DNA from: Acidobacteriota bacterium
GTDB lineage: Bacteria; Acidobacteriota; Terriglobia; Acidiferrales; UBA7541
Assembly (NCBI GenBank): GCA_021788095.1
Contig: JAJYLB010000007.1
Coordinates: 53,043 to 117,042 of the forward strand
DNA: 64,000 nt
Direction: 5' to 3'
Below the pieces are notes generated by a model that was given only the letters and a program-made list of their open reading frames with translations, ran no database searches and was not told the DNA's origin. The position numbers were made by a program, and so were the translations under genes. Below, in pieces: positions 26,321 to 34,179 of the stretch (position 1 is its first letter; each line of letters starts with the position of its first letter).

Positions 26321-28750
26321 TTATTCATGCCGCAGCGCCGTCGTGGGATCGACGCGCATCGCCCGCCGCGCCGGAGCGTAGCAGGCCGCGAGCACCACAC
26401 CGAGCAGCACGATCGCCACGCCGGCGAACGTGGCAGGATCGGTCGCGCTCACGCCGAAAACCAGACCTTCGAGCAGCCGCGCAAGCGCCGCAGCAACCGG
26501 CAGCCCAATCGCCAGCGCGATCGCGCCGAGCGCCAGCCCGTGACCGAGGACCAGTTTCATCACTTGCCCTCGCCGCGCCCCTAGCGCCACCCGGATGCCG
26601 ATTTCGTGCGTGCGCTCGGCGACGGCAAAAGACATCACGCCGTAGATTCCGATGCAAGCCAGCACCAGCGCGATCGCTCCCAAAACCGTCATCATCACCG
26701 CCACGTAGCCGAGGCCAAGCATCGAATCGGAAATCGTCCGGTCGAGCGTCTGCGCATCGCGCACCGCCAGATCGGGATCGATCGCGGCGATGCGCTGGCG
26801 AGCCGTCGCAATCAAGCTGTTCGGATCGCCCGAGGCGCGCACCATCAGGTAGGTTTCGGTCTGCGGCGCTTGCGCCGCCGGCTCGTAGAGCGCCGGGATG
26901 ATCTGGCGATTGCTCCAGTCGTATTGCACCTCGCCCACCACGCCCACGATCCTCGCCCACGCGTATTTCGAATTCGCGTCGCCGAATTTGATGGAGAGTC
27001 CGACGGGGTCGCGCCCGGCAAAATAGCGCCTGGCCAACTCCTGGCTGATCGCGGCCACCGGCGGCGCCGTGGGTCCGTCGCCTTGGTTGAAAAGACGGCC
27101 TTCTACTAGCGGAACGTGAAGGGCGCGAAAAAATTCCGGACTCACCCATTGCCAGTAAGCCAGCGCGTGTTCGCCCGGCTTTGCGGGCCTGTCCTCGATG
27201 CTGAAGGAACCGGCCGTGGAATCGTCGCCGTCGGGAACGTTCGTTGCCGCGGCCGCCAGCCGCACCCCGGGCATCGAGCCGAGCTGGCGAAGCGCCTGCT
27301 CGTAAAAACTCCTTCGCACGCTGTCGCTCGCATACCGCGACGCGGGCAAATCGACGATCGTGGTGAGCAGCGATTTCGGCTGGAAGTGGTTGTTGAGACC
27401 CAGCAGAGACCGAAACCCTTTCAAGATGAGTCCCGCGCCCACCAGCAGCACCAGCGACAGCGCGATTTCCGCCACGACGAAGGCGCTCCGCAACCGCCGA
27501 CGCGCCCGGCCGGAGCTTCCCCCGCGGCCGCCCTCCTTGAGCGTTTCGTTCAGGTTGGGATGCGAACCCTCGACCGCGGGCGCGAGCCCCGCCAGGACTC
27601 CCGCCGCCACGGCAATGGCCAGCGCGAAGAGAAGGGCGCGCCAATCCAGCCCGATTTTCGTCCAGCCGGGGAGATAGCGCCCTACGCTTTCGGGCATGAA
27701 ATCCAGAATCAGCCGAATACTCCACGACGCCAGCGCCAAGCCGGCCGCCGCGCCAACGAGCGAAACGAATACGCTTTCCGTAAGCAGTTGCCTCACGAGC
27801 TGCCAGCGCCCGGCGCCGAGCGCGCTGCGCAGCGCGATCTCGCGCTGGCGCTTGGTAGCGCGAGCGAACTGCAGATTGGCGACGTTCGCGCAGGCGATCA
27901 GCAGCACGAAACCGACGGCGCCGAGCAGCATGAACAGATAATTCCGCGTGTAGCTGTCGCTCAAGTGCGACCGCATGTCCACCGCGCGCGCGCCCCAACC
28001 CTTGTCCGTTTGGGGATACCGCGCCTCCAAACGCTGCTGGATCGCGCCGAGCTCCGCGCTCGCTTGCCCGAATCCCACACCGCCGCGCAGCAAGCCAATC
28101 ACGTGCAGCCCATGCCCCGTGCGCATCCGCTCTTCCTGCCCCGTCATCGCCAGCGGCAGCCAAAGCTGTGCCGGTGGGGGGTAGAGGAAATCCTTCGGCA
28201 TGATCCCAATCACCGTCACGCTGCGGCCGTTAATGCGGACCGCGCTGCCCAGAATGGCCGGATTGCTGCCGTAACGTCCCTCCCAGGTGCGGTAACTGAG
28301 CACCACTTCGTCGTCGTGCCCGGGCACGGCTTCCCCAGGGCTGAACGTGCGTCCCAAGAACGGCTTCACGCCCAGCACGTCGAAGAAATTCGACGTGACG
28401 CGGAAACCCCAGGCCTGGTCGGGCAAACCGTTGCTCGAGAGAACGACGCTGTCCCATTCGTACGCCGCCAGTTGCTGGAACGAGCGGTTCTGCTCCCTCC
28501 AATCCCGGAAGACGCCCGGCGCGGTGGAGTTGCGGGTGATTCCCTGCTGTGGAAGCGTCTCGAAAAGCAGCGCCAACCGATCGAGGTGCGGGAACGAGAC
28601 GGCTTCGTAAAGAAGCGCGTCCGCGACGCTGAAAACGGCCGTGTTCACGCCGATCCCGAGCGCCAGCGCTGCGGCGGCAAGCAGCGTGTAGCCGGGGGAT
28701 TTCCAAAGCGCCCGCAGGCCGAATTTCACGTCGTTCCAGAAAGCGTCCAT
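26321..28750 (-). CDS. ADOP-type ABC permease (two MacB_PCD-FtsX modules), copy A
   Basis: An 809-residue inner-membrane permease. The N-terminus MDAFWNDVKFGLRALWKSPG and TLLAAAALALGIGVNTAVFS form helix 1. A large periplasmic MacB_PCD domain (~45-265) is followed by the first FtsX helices with LIACANVANLQFARATKRQREIALR. The second module repeats this and ends with AERTHEIGIRVALGARRGQV and ARRAMRVDPTTALRHE. Eight membrane helices are expected. The family works with a LolD/MacB-type ATPase to move lipids, peptides or toxic compounds at the inner membrane; the substrate is unknown. AGGAGCAGGT directly precedes the ATG at 28750. The next permease gene ends 10 nt upstream, so both are in one transcript. 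Confidence 0.92.
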   Translation of the reverse strand: MDAFWNDVKFGLRALWKSPGYTLLAAAALALGIGVNTAVFSVADALLYEAVSFPHLDRLALLFETLPQQGITRNSTAPGVFRDWREQNRSFQQLAAYEWDSVVLSSNGLPDQAWGFRVTSNFFDVLGVKPFLGRTFSPGEAVPGHDDEVVLSYRTWEGRYGSNPAILGSAVRINGRSVTVIGIMPKDFLYPPPAQLWLPLAMTGQEERMRTGHGLHVIGLLRGGVGFGQASAELGAIQQRLEARYPQTDKGWGARAVDMRSHLSDSYTRNYLFMLLGAVGFVLLIACANVANLQFARATKRQREIALRSALGAGRWQLVRQLLTESVFVSLVGAAAGLALASWSIRLILDFMPESVGRYLPGWTKIGLDWRALLFALAIAVAAGVLAGLAPAVEGSHPNLNETLKEGGRGGSSGRARRRLRSAFVVAEIALSLVLLVGAGLILKGFRSLLGLNNHFQPKSLLTTIVDLPASRYASDSVRRSFYEQALRQLGSMPGVRLAAAATNVPDGDDSTAGSFSIEDRPAKPGEHALAYWQWVSPEFFRALHVPLVEGRLFNQGDGPTAPPVAAISQELARRYFAGRDPVGLSIKFGDANSKYAWARIVGVVGEVQYDWSNRQIIPALYEPAAQAPQTETYLMVRASGDPNSLIATARQRIAAIDPDLAVRDAQTLDRTISDSMLGLGYVAVMMTVLGAIALVLACIGIYGVMSFAVAERTHEIGIRVALGARRGQVMKLVLGHGLALGAIALAIGLPVAAALARLLEGLVFGVSATDPATFAGVAIVLLGVVLAACYAPARRAMRVDPTTALRHE

Positions 28751-28760
28751 ACCTGCTCCT

Positions 28761-31244
28761 CTATTCGTGCCGGAGCGCCGTCGCGGGAGCGACGCGCATC
28801 GCCCGCCATGCGGGCGCAGTCGCCGCCAGGAGCGCGACCGCGCCAAGCAGCGCCGCCGTTGCCGCGAGAGTCGCGGGATCGCTCGCCCGAACGCCGAAGA
28901 GCAGCGAACTCAGGACCCGCGTCGCTCCGTACGCCGCCGCCGCGCCCGCGGCAATTCCCAGCCCCACCAGCCACCCGGCATGGCGCAGCAGCATCCCCAG
29001 CACGTCGCCTGGGGTGGCGCCCAGGGCCATCCGCAAGCCGATTTCCGCGGTGCGTTGAGCCACGGTGTAGGAAAGCACGCCGTAGAGCCCGACCGCGGCG
29101 AGCAGCAGCGCCAGCCCGGCGAATATCCCCATCAGCGTCAGCAGGAACTGCTGGAGCCCCGCCGCCGCGCCGCGGATTTGATCCATCGTCCGGATCTTCC
29201 CCACCGGCAAGCTGCCATCGAGGGAATCCACGATCTTGCGTATCGGCTGAGCCGCCCGCAAGGGATCGCCGCTGGTGCGAACCAGCAATTCGGTGGGAAA
29301 CCATTGCCCGAAGAGGCCCACCGTCACCACGTTCGCTTGCGCCACGGGAACGTACACGGTGGGTTCGGCAGGAAGCTCGAGCTGCGATTTTACGTCGCCG
29401 ACGATGCCCACGATTTCCCTCGGCGGGTCTTGGTACGGCGGGCCCAGGGACGCGCCGATAGTTACGTGCAGGCCCAAAGGGCTGCGGTTCCCGAAATAGC
29501 GGCGCGCGAACTGGCGGGTGACGACGGCCACGGGTGTTGAAGACGCCGTGTCGGTCGAAGTGAAGGTCCGCCCTGCTACGAGCGGAACTCCGAGAGTCCG
29601 GAAATAGCTGTCGCTCACCGTGCGGAAATCCACGGACTGGCCGTTGGGGACCGTTTCGATCGCCATCGGCATGTTCCCGCCGGTTTCGAGCGGTATCCCC
29701 GCCGCGACCATCGCTGCTCCGCGCACCCCCGGCAAGGCGTCGACGCGCCCGGTAAGCGAGCGATAGAAATCCGTGAGCGCGGGTCCGCTTCGATAGCGCT
29801 GCCCGCCCAGGGGCAAATTGACCGCGAGCAGGTGGCTGGTTTCGAAGCCCGGCCCCACGCGCATCAGGTTCACCAAGGTGCGCGCCAAGAGCAGCGCGCC
29901 GCTGAGCAGAACCATCGTTACCGCGATCTCTCCGATCACCAGGCCTCCGCGCAGGCGCGCCCGGGAAGAGGCCGCCGTCGAGCGCGATCCGCCCTCTTGC
30001 AGCGCATGGCTGACGTTCGCTCTGGCGGCTTGCCACGCCGGCAGCAACCCAAAGAGGATGGCGGTCACGATTCCCGCACCGAGAGCGAAGGCAAGCGACC
30101 AGCGATCGATTCCAATGGTCGAAGCCTGCGTCTGAATTGCTCCGAGGGCTTGAGCCAGGACCGGGTTCGAAGCCGCCGCCCAGGGCGCCACCCGCAGCAG
30201 CAGTTCCAGGCCGCCGTAGGCCAGCGGCAGGCTCGCGGCGGCGCCCACGAGTGCCAGCAGCAGGCTTTCGGTAAATAGTTGCCGGACCAGCCGGCCGCGA
30301 CTGGCTCCAAAGGCAAGTCGCAGCGCGATTTCGCCCGAGCGGCCGGCAGAGCGCGCGACGAGCAGGCCGGCGACGTTCGCGCAGGCGATCAGCAATACCA
30401 GGCCCACCGCGCCGACGAGGAGCAGCAGGTAGCTCCTCGATCCCAGGTTGAGGAATCGTTTCAGTGGTATGAGCGCAATTCCCCAATGCGGGGGATAGTT
30501 TTGCGGATACTGGGCCTTGAACTGCTCGGCCACGCGCTGCATCCCCGCCTGCGCCTGTTCGATCGAGAGGCCGGGATCGAGCCGGGCGACAACCGTCAGA
30601 TTGGCGCCACCCCGTAGCGGCCCGGGAGCGCGCGCGAGCGGAATGTACAAATCGGGGCTCGTCTCTAGGGGCGCGAAACTTTCGGGGAGCACGCCAATCA
30701 CCGTGTAAGGCACGCCGTCCAGGGCAAGCGTCTTTCCGAGAGCATTGGGATCGGCGGCGAAATGGCTGGCCCAAAACGACCGGCTCAGAATCGCCACTGG
30801 CGCTCCGGAGCCGGAATCCTCCGCGGGTAGGAAATCCCGTCCCACGGCAGGCTCGATTCCCAGCGTGTGGAAGTAATTGGAGGAGACGTAGCCGATAGCG
30901 GCGCGGCTGGCCTCCATCCCGCTAGCGGATAGATTCAGTTGGCCTGCCGTGTATGCGGCGATGGATTCGAAGACGCGGCTGTGGTCCCGCCAGAAGAGAT
31001 AGGTGGGCTGGTTGACGTTCGTTTGGACGTCGTTGGCGGAAGCGAAAGTGGTCCAGGCGGGCGTGACCAAGCGATCCGAGTGGGGATAAGCGAGCGGGCG
31101 CAGCAGCACATCGTACACGAGACTGAATACGGCGGTGTTCGCGCCGATGCCGAGCCCGAGCGTCAGCGCCGCCACCAAGGTAAATCCCGGGCTGAGCCGC
31201 AGCCGCCGCCAGCCGTAGCGCGCGTCTTGCCAGATTCCGCTCAT
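28761..31244 (-). CDS. ADOP-type ABC permease, copy B
   Basis: An 827-residue permease with the same double-module plan: MSGIWQDARYGWRRLRLSPG, GLGIGANTAVFSLVYDVLLR, first FtsX segment LIACANVAGLLVARSAGRSGEIALR, and second FtsX segment QRTAEIGLRMALGATPGDVL with the ending RAMRVAPATALRHE. It is diverged from the neighbouring copies in the periplasmic domains, so the genes are paralogues rather than recent duplicates. It lies 10 nt upstream of copy A and about 130 nt downstream of copy C. The upstream spacer contains a 10-bp-stem hairpin (AGGGGCACGC...GCGTGCCCCT). Function as for copy A; substrate not inferable. Confidence 0.92.
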   Translation of the reverse strand: MSGIWQDARYGWRRLRLSPGFTLVAALTLGLGIGANTAVFSLVYDVLLRPLAYPHSDRLVTPAWTTFASANDVQTNVNQPTYLFWRDHSRVFESIAAYTAGQLNLSASGMEASRAAIGYVSSNYFHTLGIEPAVGRDFLPAEDSGSGAPVAILSRSFWASHFAADPNALGKTLALDGVPYTVIGVLPESFAPLETSPDLYIPLARAPGPLRGGANLTVVARLDPGLSIEQAQAGMQRVAEQFKAQYPQNYPPHWGIALIPLKRFLNLGSRSYLLLLVGAVGLVLLIACANVAGLLVARSAGRSGEIALRLAFGASRGRLVRQLFTESLLLALVGAAASLPLAYGGLELLLRVAPWAAASNPVLAQALGAIQTQASTIGIDRWSLAFALGAGIVTAILFGLLPAWQAARANVSHALQEGGSRSTAASSRARLRGGLVIGEIAVTMVLLSGALLLARTLVNLMRVGPGFETSHLLAVNLPLGGQRYRSGPALTDFYRSLTGRVDALPGVRGAAMVAAGIPLETGGNMPMAIETVPNGQSVDFRTVSDSYFRTLGVPLVAGRTFTSTDTASSTPVAVVTRQFARRYFGNRSPLGLHVTIGASLGPPYQDPPREIVGIVGDVKSQLELPAEPTVYVPVAQANVVTVGLFGQWFPTELLVRTSGDPLRAAQPIRKIVDSLDGSLPVGKIRTMDQIRGAAAGLQQFLLTLMGIFAGLALLLAAVGLYGVLSYTVAQRTAEIGLRMALGATPGDVLGMLLRHAGWLVGLGIAAGAAAAYGATRVLSSLLFGVRASDPATLAATAALLGAVALLAATAPAWRAMRVAPATALRHE

Positions 31245-31375
31245 GCGACCCTCCCCTTCCTACCCGCCTCGCCAGGAGCCCCAGGGGATAGGGGCACGCG
31301 GCAGCGTGCCCCTACTCGCCGCTGCCAACTGCCGCAGCCGACTGCCTACTGCCAACTGCCTACCGCCTACTGTCC
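31245..31375. repeat. Spacer with GGGGCACGC hairpin, homologous to 33800-33933
   Basis: It contains CTCGCCAGGAGCCCCAGGGG, a palindrome AGGGGCACGC-GGCA-GCGTGCCCCT at about 31288-31311, then CTCGCCGCTGCCAACTGCC and CTGCCTACTGCC heptamers. The spacer 33800-33933 has the same order of elements with a decayed hairpin, as if gene and spacer had been duplicated together. Confidence 0.8.
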
Positions 31376-33799
31376 TTACTCTTGCCGCAGCGCCTGCGCG
31401 GGATCGATTTGCATCGCCCGCCGCGCGGGCACGTAGCACGCCACCAAGGCCACGATCGCGAGCGCCAACGCCGCCAGGGCGTAGATCAGCGGATTGCTTG
31501 CTTTCACTCCGTACAGCAGCGAGGAAACGAGCCGCATCAACGCGATTCCCAGCGCCACGCCGAGGCCGACCCCGACGAACGCCATCCTCGCGCCCGCGCC
31601 CACCACCATCCGCATCACGTCTCCGCGCGATGCGCCGAGCGCGACGCGGATCCCGATTTCGTGTGCGCGCAGGCTTACCGTGTACGCCACCACGCCGTAG
31701 ATGCCCACGGCGGCGAGCCCCAGTCCCAGCGCGGCAAACAGCCCCAGCAGCATCGCTGCCATCCGCTCTCCGCTCACATTCTCGTCCAGATAGCTCCTCA
31801 TCGTGCGCACCTTGGAGATCGGCTGCTGGCTGTCGACCGCCGCTACCGCGTCGCGCACCGCCCCGGTCATCGCCGAAGCGTCGCCTGCCGTCCGCACGAC
31901 AAGCATCATGGCGTTGAACGCTTCCTGATTCTGCGGAAGGTAAAACTCGGTTTTCGTTTTCTTGTCGAGTCCGTACTGCTTCGTATCCGTCACTTCGCCC
32001 ACCACCGTGGTCCAGTTCTTCTGGCTGTATCCGCCCACCTTGATTCGCTTCCCGATCGGATCCTGGTGGGGCCAGAAGCTCTCGGCGAAGCTCCGGCTCA
32101 CCAGGGCCACGCGCGGCGCGGCCGCGTCGTCGTCTTGCGTGAACATCCGCCCACGAAGCAGGCGCGGGCCCATGGCCGCGAAATAACCCGGCGTCACCGA
32201 GTGATAATCGGACTCCGGCAATTGGCCCGGTTTCGGCGCCGGCCTTCCCTCGATGTAGAAGGAGGTTTGCCAGCCGTTACCCGTCAGCGGGAGCGGCATA
32301 ATCGCGCCCGCCGCCTCGACGCCGGGCAAGGCCTGAATGCGCGCGAGGGCGTCGCGAAAGAACGCGGTGATTTGCGCGTCCTTCGGATATTTCACGTTCG
32401 GGAGGCTCAATTCGGCCGTCAGGACGCGATTCACGCGAAAGCCGGGATCCACCTCGATCAGCCGGTAAAAGCTCAGGATCAGGAACGTCGATGCCACTAC
32501 CAGCACCAATCCCAGCGCGAATTCCGCGACGACCAGCGCCTGCCGGTAGCGATTCCGCCCCGCGCCCGCCGTTCCCGTTCGCCCGCCTTCCTTCAGCGAT
32601 TCGTTTACATCCGTCCGCGAAGTGCGCCGCGCGGGCGCCAGGCCGAATATCAGGCCGGTCAGCACGCTGATCGCCAGCAGAAAGACAAGCACGTGCCAAT
32701 CCATCGCGATGTTCACCTGTCGTGCCAGACTCGCCGGAATCATTCCTTTGAGGGCGTCCGTCCCCGCCTCGCCTAGCAGCAACCCGCCCAGGCCGCCCAC
32801 CAAGGCTAGAATCACGCATTCCGTGAGCATCTGCCGGGCAAGCCGTCCTCTTCGCGCCCCGATCGCCATCCGCACCGCCATCTCGCGCTCCCGGCCGGCG
32901 GCGCGGGCGAGGAGCAGGTTGGCGACGTTGGCGCAGGCGATCAGCAGCACGAAGCCCACCGCGCCCAAGAGCACCCCCAGCGCGGTGGGCAAGCCGCTCA
33001 GGTATCCGTAATAGGCGTCGCGGAGCGATTCGACTGGCGCGGTGACGCCCGCGTTCGAAGCCGGGTACGCGCGGGCGAGCCGCGCCATGATGGTTCCCAT
33101 CTGCGCGCGCGCCTCCCCAATGGTCACGCCGCGCTTGAGCCGCCCAATCGCTAGAATTCCCGGATGGTCGCCGCGGTTCTGCATCTTGTCGGCATGTAGG
33201 CCGAGCGGTAGGTAGAGGTCGGCAGGAAAGGGGAAATGGAACGCGGAGGACAAAACGCCGATGACGGTGAAACTTTCTCCATTCAGATCGAGCGTCTGGC
33301 CGATTGTGCTCGGATCGCCGCCGAATTTCCGCTGCCACATCGAGTAAGTAAGTAACGCCGTTGGCGCCGCGCCCGGCCGGTCGTCCGTTCTTCCGAAAAG
33401 GCGGCCGAGGATCGGCCTCGCGCCGAGCGCCGGAAGAAATCCCGCGGACGCAACGATTCCCTGGATCTGCTCGGGCTCTCCCCTGCCGGTCAAAACGAGA
33501 GACGAGTCCACCTGAAACGCACCGAGGGGTTCGAAAACCGTCTGCTGCCGCTGCCAATCCTGAAAATCGGGGTAGGAAATCGACATCTGGTCAACTTGAG
33601 CGCTATGTTCATGCAGAAAAACCAGGCGATTGGCGTCGGGATAGGGCAGCGCTTGGAGCAGCACGCCATTGACCACGCTGAAGATGGCGGTGTTCGCGCC
33701 GATGCCCAACGCCAGCGTCAGAACGGCCACCAACGTAAATCCCGGGCTGCGCCGAAGCTGCCGCAAGCCATAGCGAACGTCTTGCCAGAATCCCCTCAT
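31376..33799 (-). CDS. ADOP-type ABC permease, copy C
   Basis: An 807-residue permease: MRGFWQDVRYGLRQLRRSPG, LALGIGANTAIFSVVNGVLL as helix 1, first FtsX block LIACANVANLLLARAAGREREMAVR, second block LRAHEIGIRVALGASRGDVM, ending PARRAMQIDPAQALRQE. The true start at 33799 is supported by GAAGGAGCGGGAAGCG before the ATG; an in-frame extension upstream crosses the next gene's region and is not conserved. It is closest in sequence style to copy D (both begin MRG and end DPAQALRQE), suggesting a tandem duplication. Substrate unknown. Confidence 0.92.
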   Translation of the reverse strand: MRGFWQDVRYGLRQLRRSPGFTLVAVLTLALGIGANTAIFSVVNGVLLQALPYPDANRLVFLHEHSAQVDQMSISYPDFQDWQRQQTVFEPLGAFQVDSSLVLTGRGEPEQIQGIVASAGFLPALGARPILGRLFGRTDDRPGAAPTALLTYSMWQRKFGGDPSTIGQTLDLNGESFTVIGVLSSAFHFPFPADLYLPLGLHADKMQNRGDHPGILAIGRLKRGVTIGEARAQMGTIMARLARAYPASNAGVTAPVESLRDAYYGYLSGLPTALGVLLGAVGFVLLIACANVANLLLARAAGREREMAVRMAIGARRGRLARQMLTECVILALVGGLGGLLLGEAGTDALKGMIPASLARQVNIAMDWHVLVFLLAISVLTGLIFGLAPARRTSRTDVNESLKEGGRTGTAGAGRNRYRQALVVAEFALGLVLVVASTFLILSFYRLIEVDPGFRVNRVLTAELSLPNVKYPKDAQITAFFRDALARIQALPGVEAAGAIMPLPLTGNGWQTSFYIEGRPAPKPGQLPESDYHSVTPGYFAAMGPRLLRGRMFTQDDDAAAPRVALVSRSFAESFWPHQDPIGKRIKVGGYSQKNWTTVVGEVTDTKQYGLDKKTKTEFYLPQNQEAFNAMMLVVRTAGDASAMTGAVRDAVAAVDSQQPISKVRTMRSYLDENVSGERMAAMLLGLFAALGLGLAAVGIYGVVAYTVSLRAHEIGIRVALGASRGDVMRMVVGAGARMAFVGVGLGVALGIALMRLVSSLLYGVKASNPLIYALAALALAIVALVACYVPARRAMQIDPAQALRQE

Positions 33800-34179
33800 G
33801 CGCTTCCCGCTCCTTCCCCCCTCGCCAGTCGTCCCTGGGGTGGGGTCACGCTGCAGCTTGCCCCACTCGCCGCTGCCAACTGCCGCAGCCGACCGCCAAG
33901 TGCCTACTGCCAAGTGCCTACTGCCTACTGTCTTTACTCCTGCCGCAGCGCCTGCGCGGAATCGATTCGCATCGCTCGCCGCACGGGCACGCCGCGCCGG
34001 CACGCCGCGCGGGCCGCCAGCGCCAGTGTCTGCCGGCGGCGCGGCCGGCCGTGGGGAGGGCGAAGCGGCCAGCCCCGCCGAAGCGGGGCGAAACGCTTCG
34101 AAACACACGGCCGGCCTCTGGCACCGCGCGGACCGCCGCTCTGCGCGGAGGGGCGGATCCTCGCGCGAGCAGCAATTCC
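33800..34179. repeat. Spacer between permease copies C and D with a permease remnant
   Basis: Bases 33800-33933 mirror the spacer at 31245-31375. Then comes the C-terminal remnant of another ADOP gene (listed separately). Bases 34005-34179 are very GC-rich and contain an inverted repeat (GGCCGGCCGTG ... CACACGGCCGGCC) enclosing a second small hairpin. No intact gene is seen. Confidence 0.75.
33934..34002 (-). pseudogene. C-terminal remnant of a deleted ADOP permease gene
   Basis: Read on the minus strand, this stretch encodes VPVRRAMRIDSAQALRQE and a TAA stop, almost identical to the endings of copies C (VPARRAMQIDPAQALRQE) and D (LPARRAMRIDPAQALRQE). Directly upstream the frame loses all similarity after a partial second copy of the VPARRA motif in another frame. 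Only about 20 codons are left, placed exactly where a further permease gene would end relative to the homologous spacer. It looks like the scar of a recombination or deletion within the array. Confidence 0.75.

Noticed and set aside
27116..29461. Long open frame on the plus strand opposite permease copies A and B
   Set aside because: It is rich in Arg/Pro/His without domains and lies wholly antisense to two well-conserved permease genes; GC-rich codon bias creates such open shadows.
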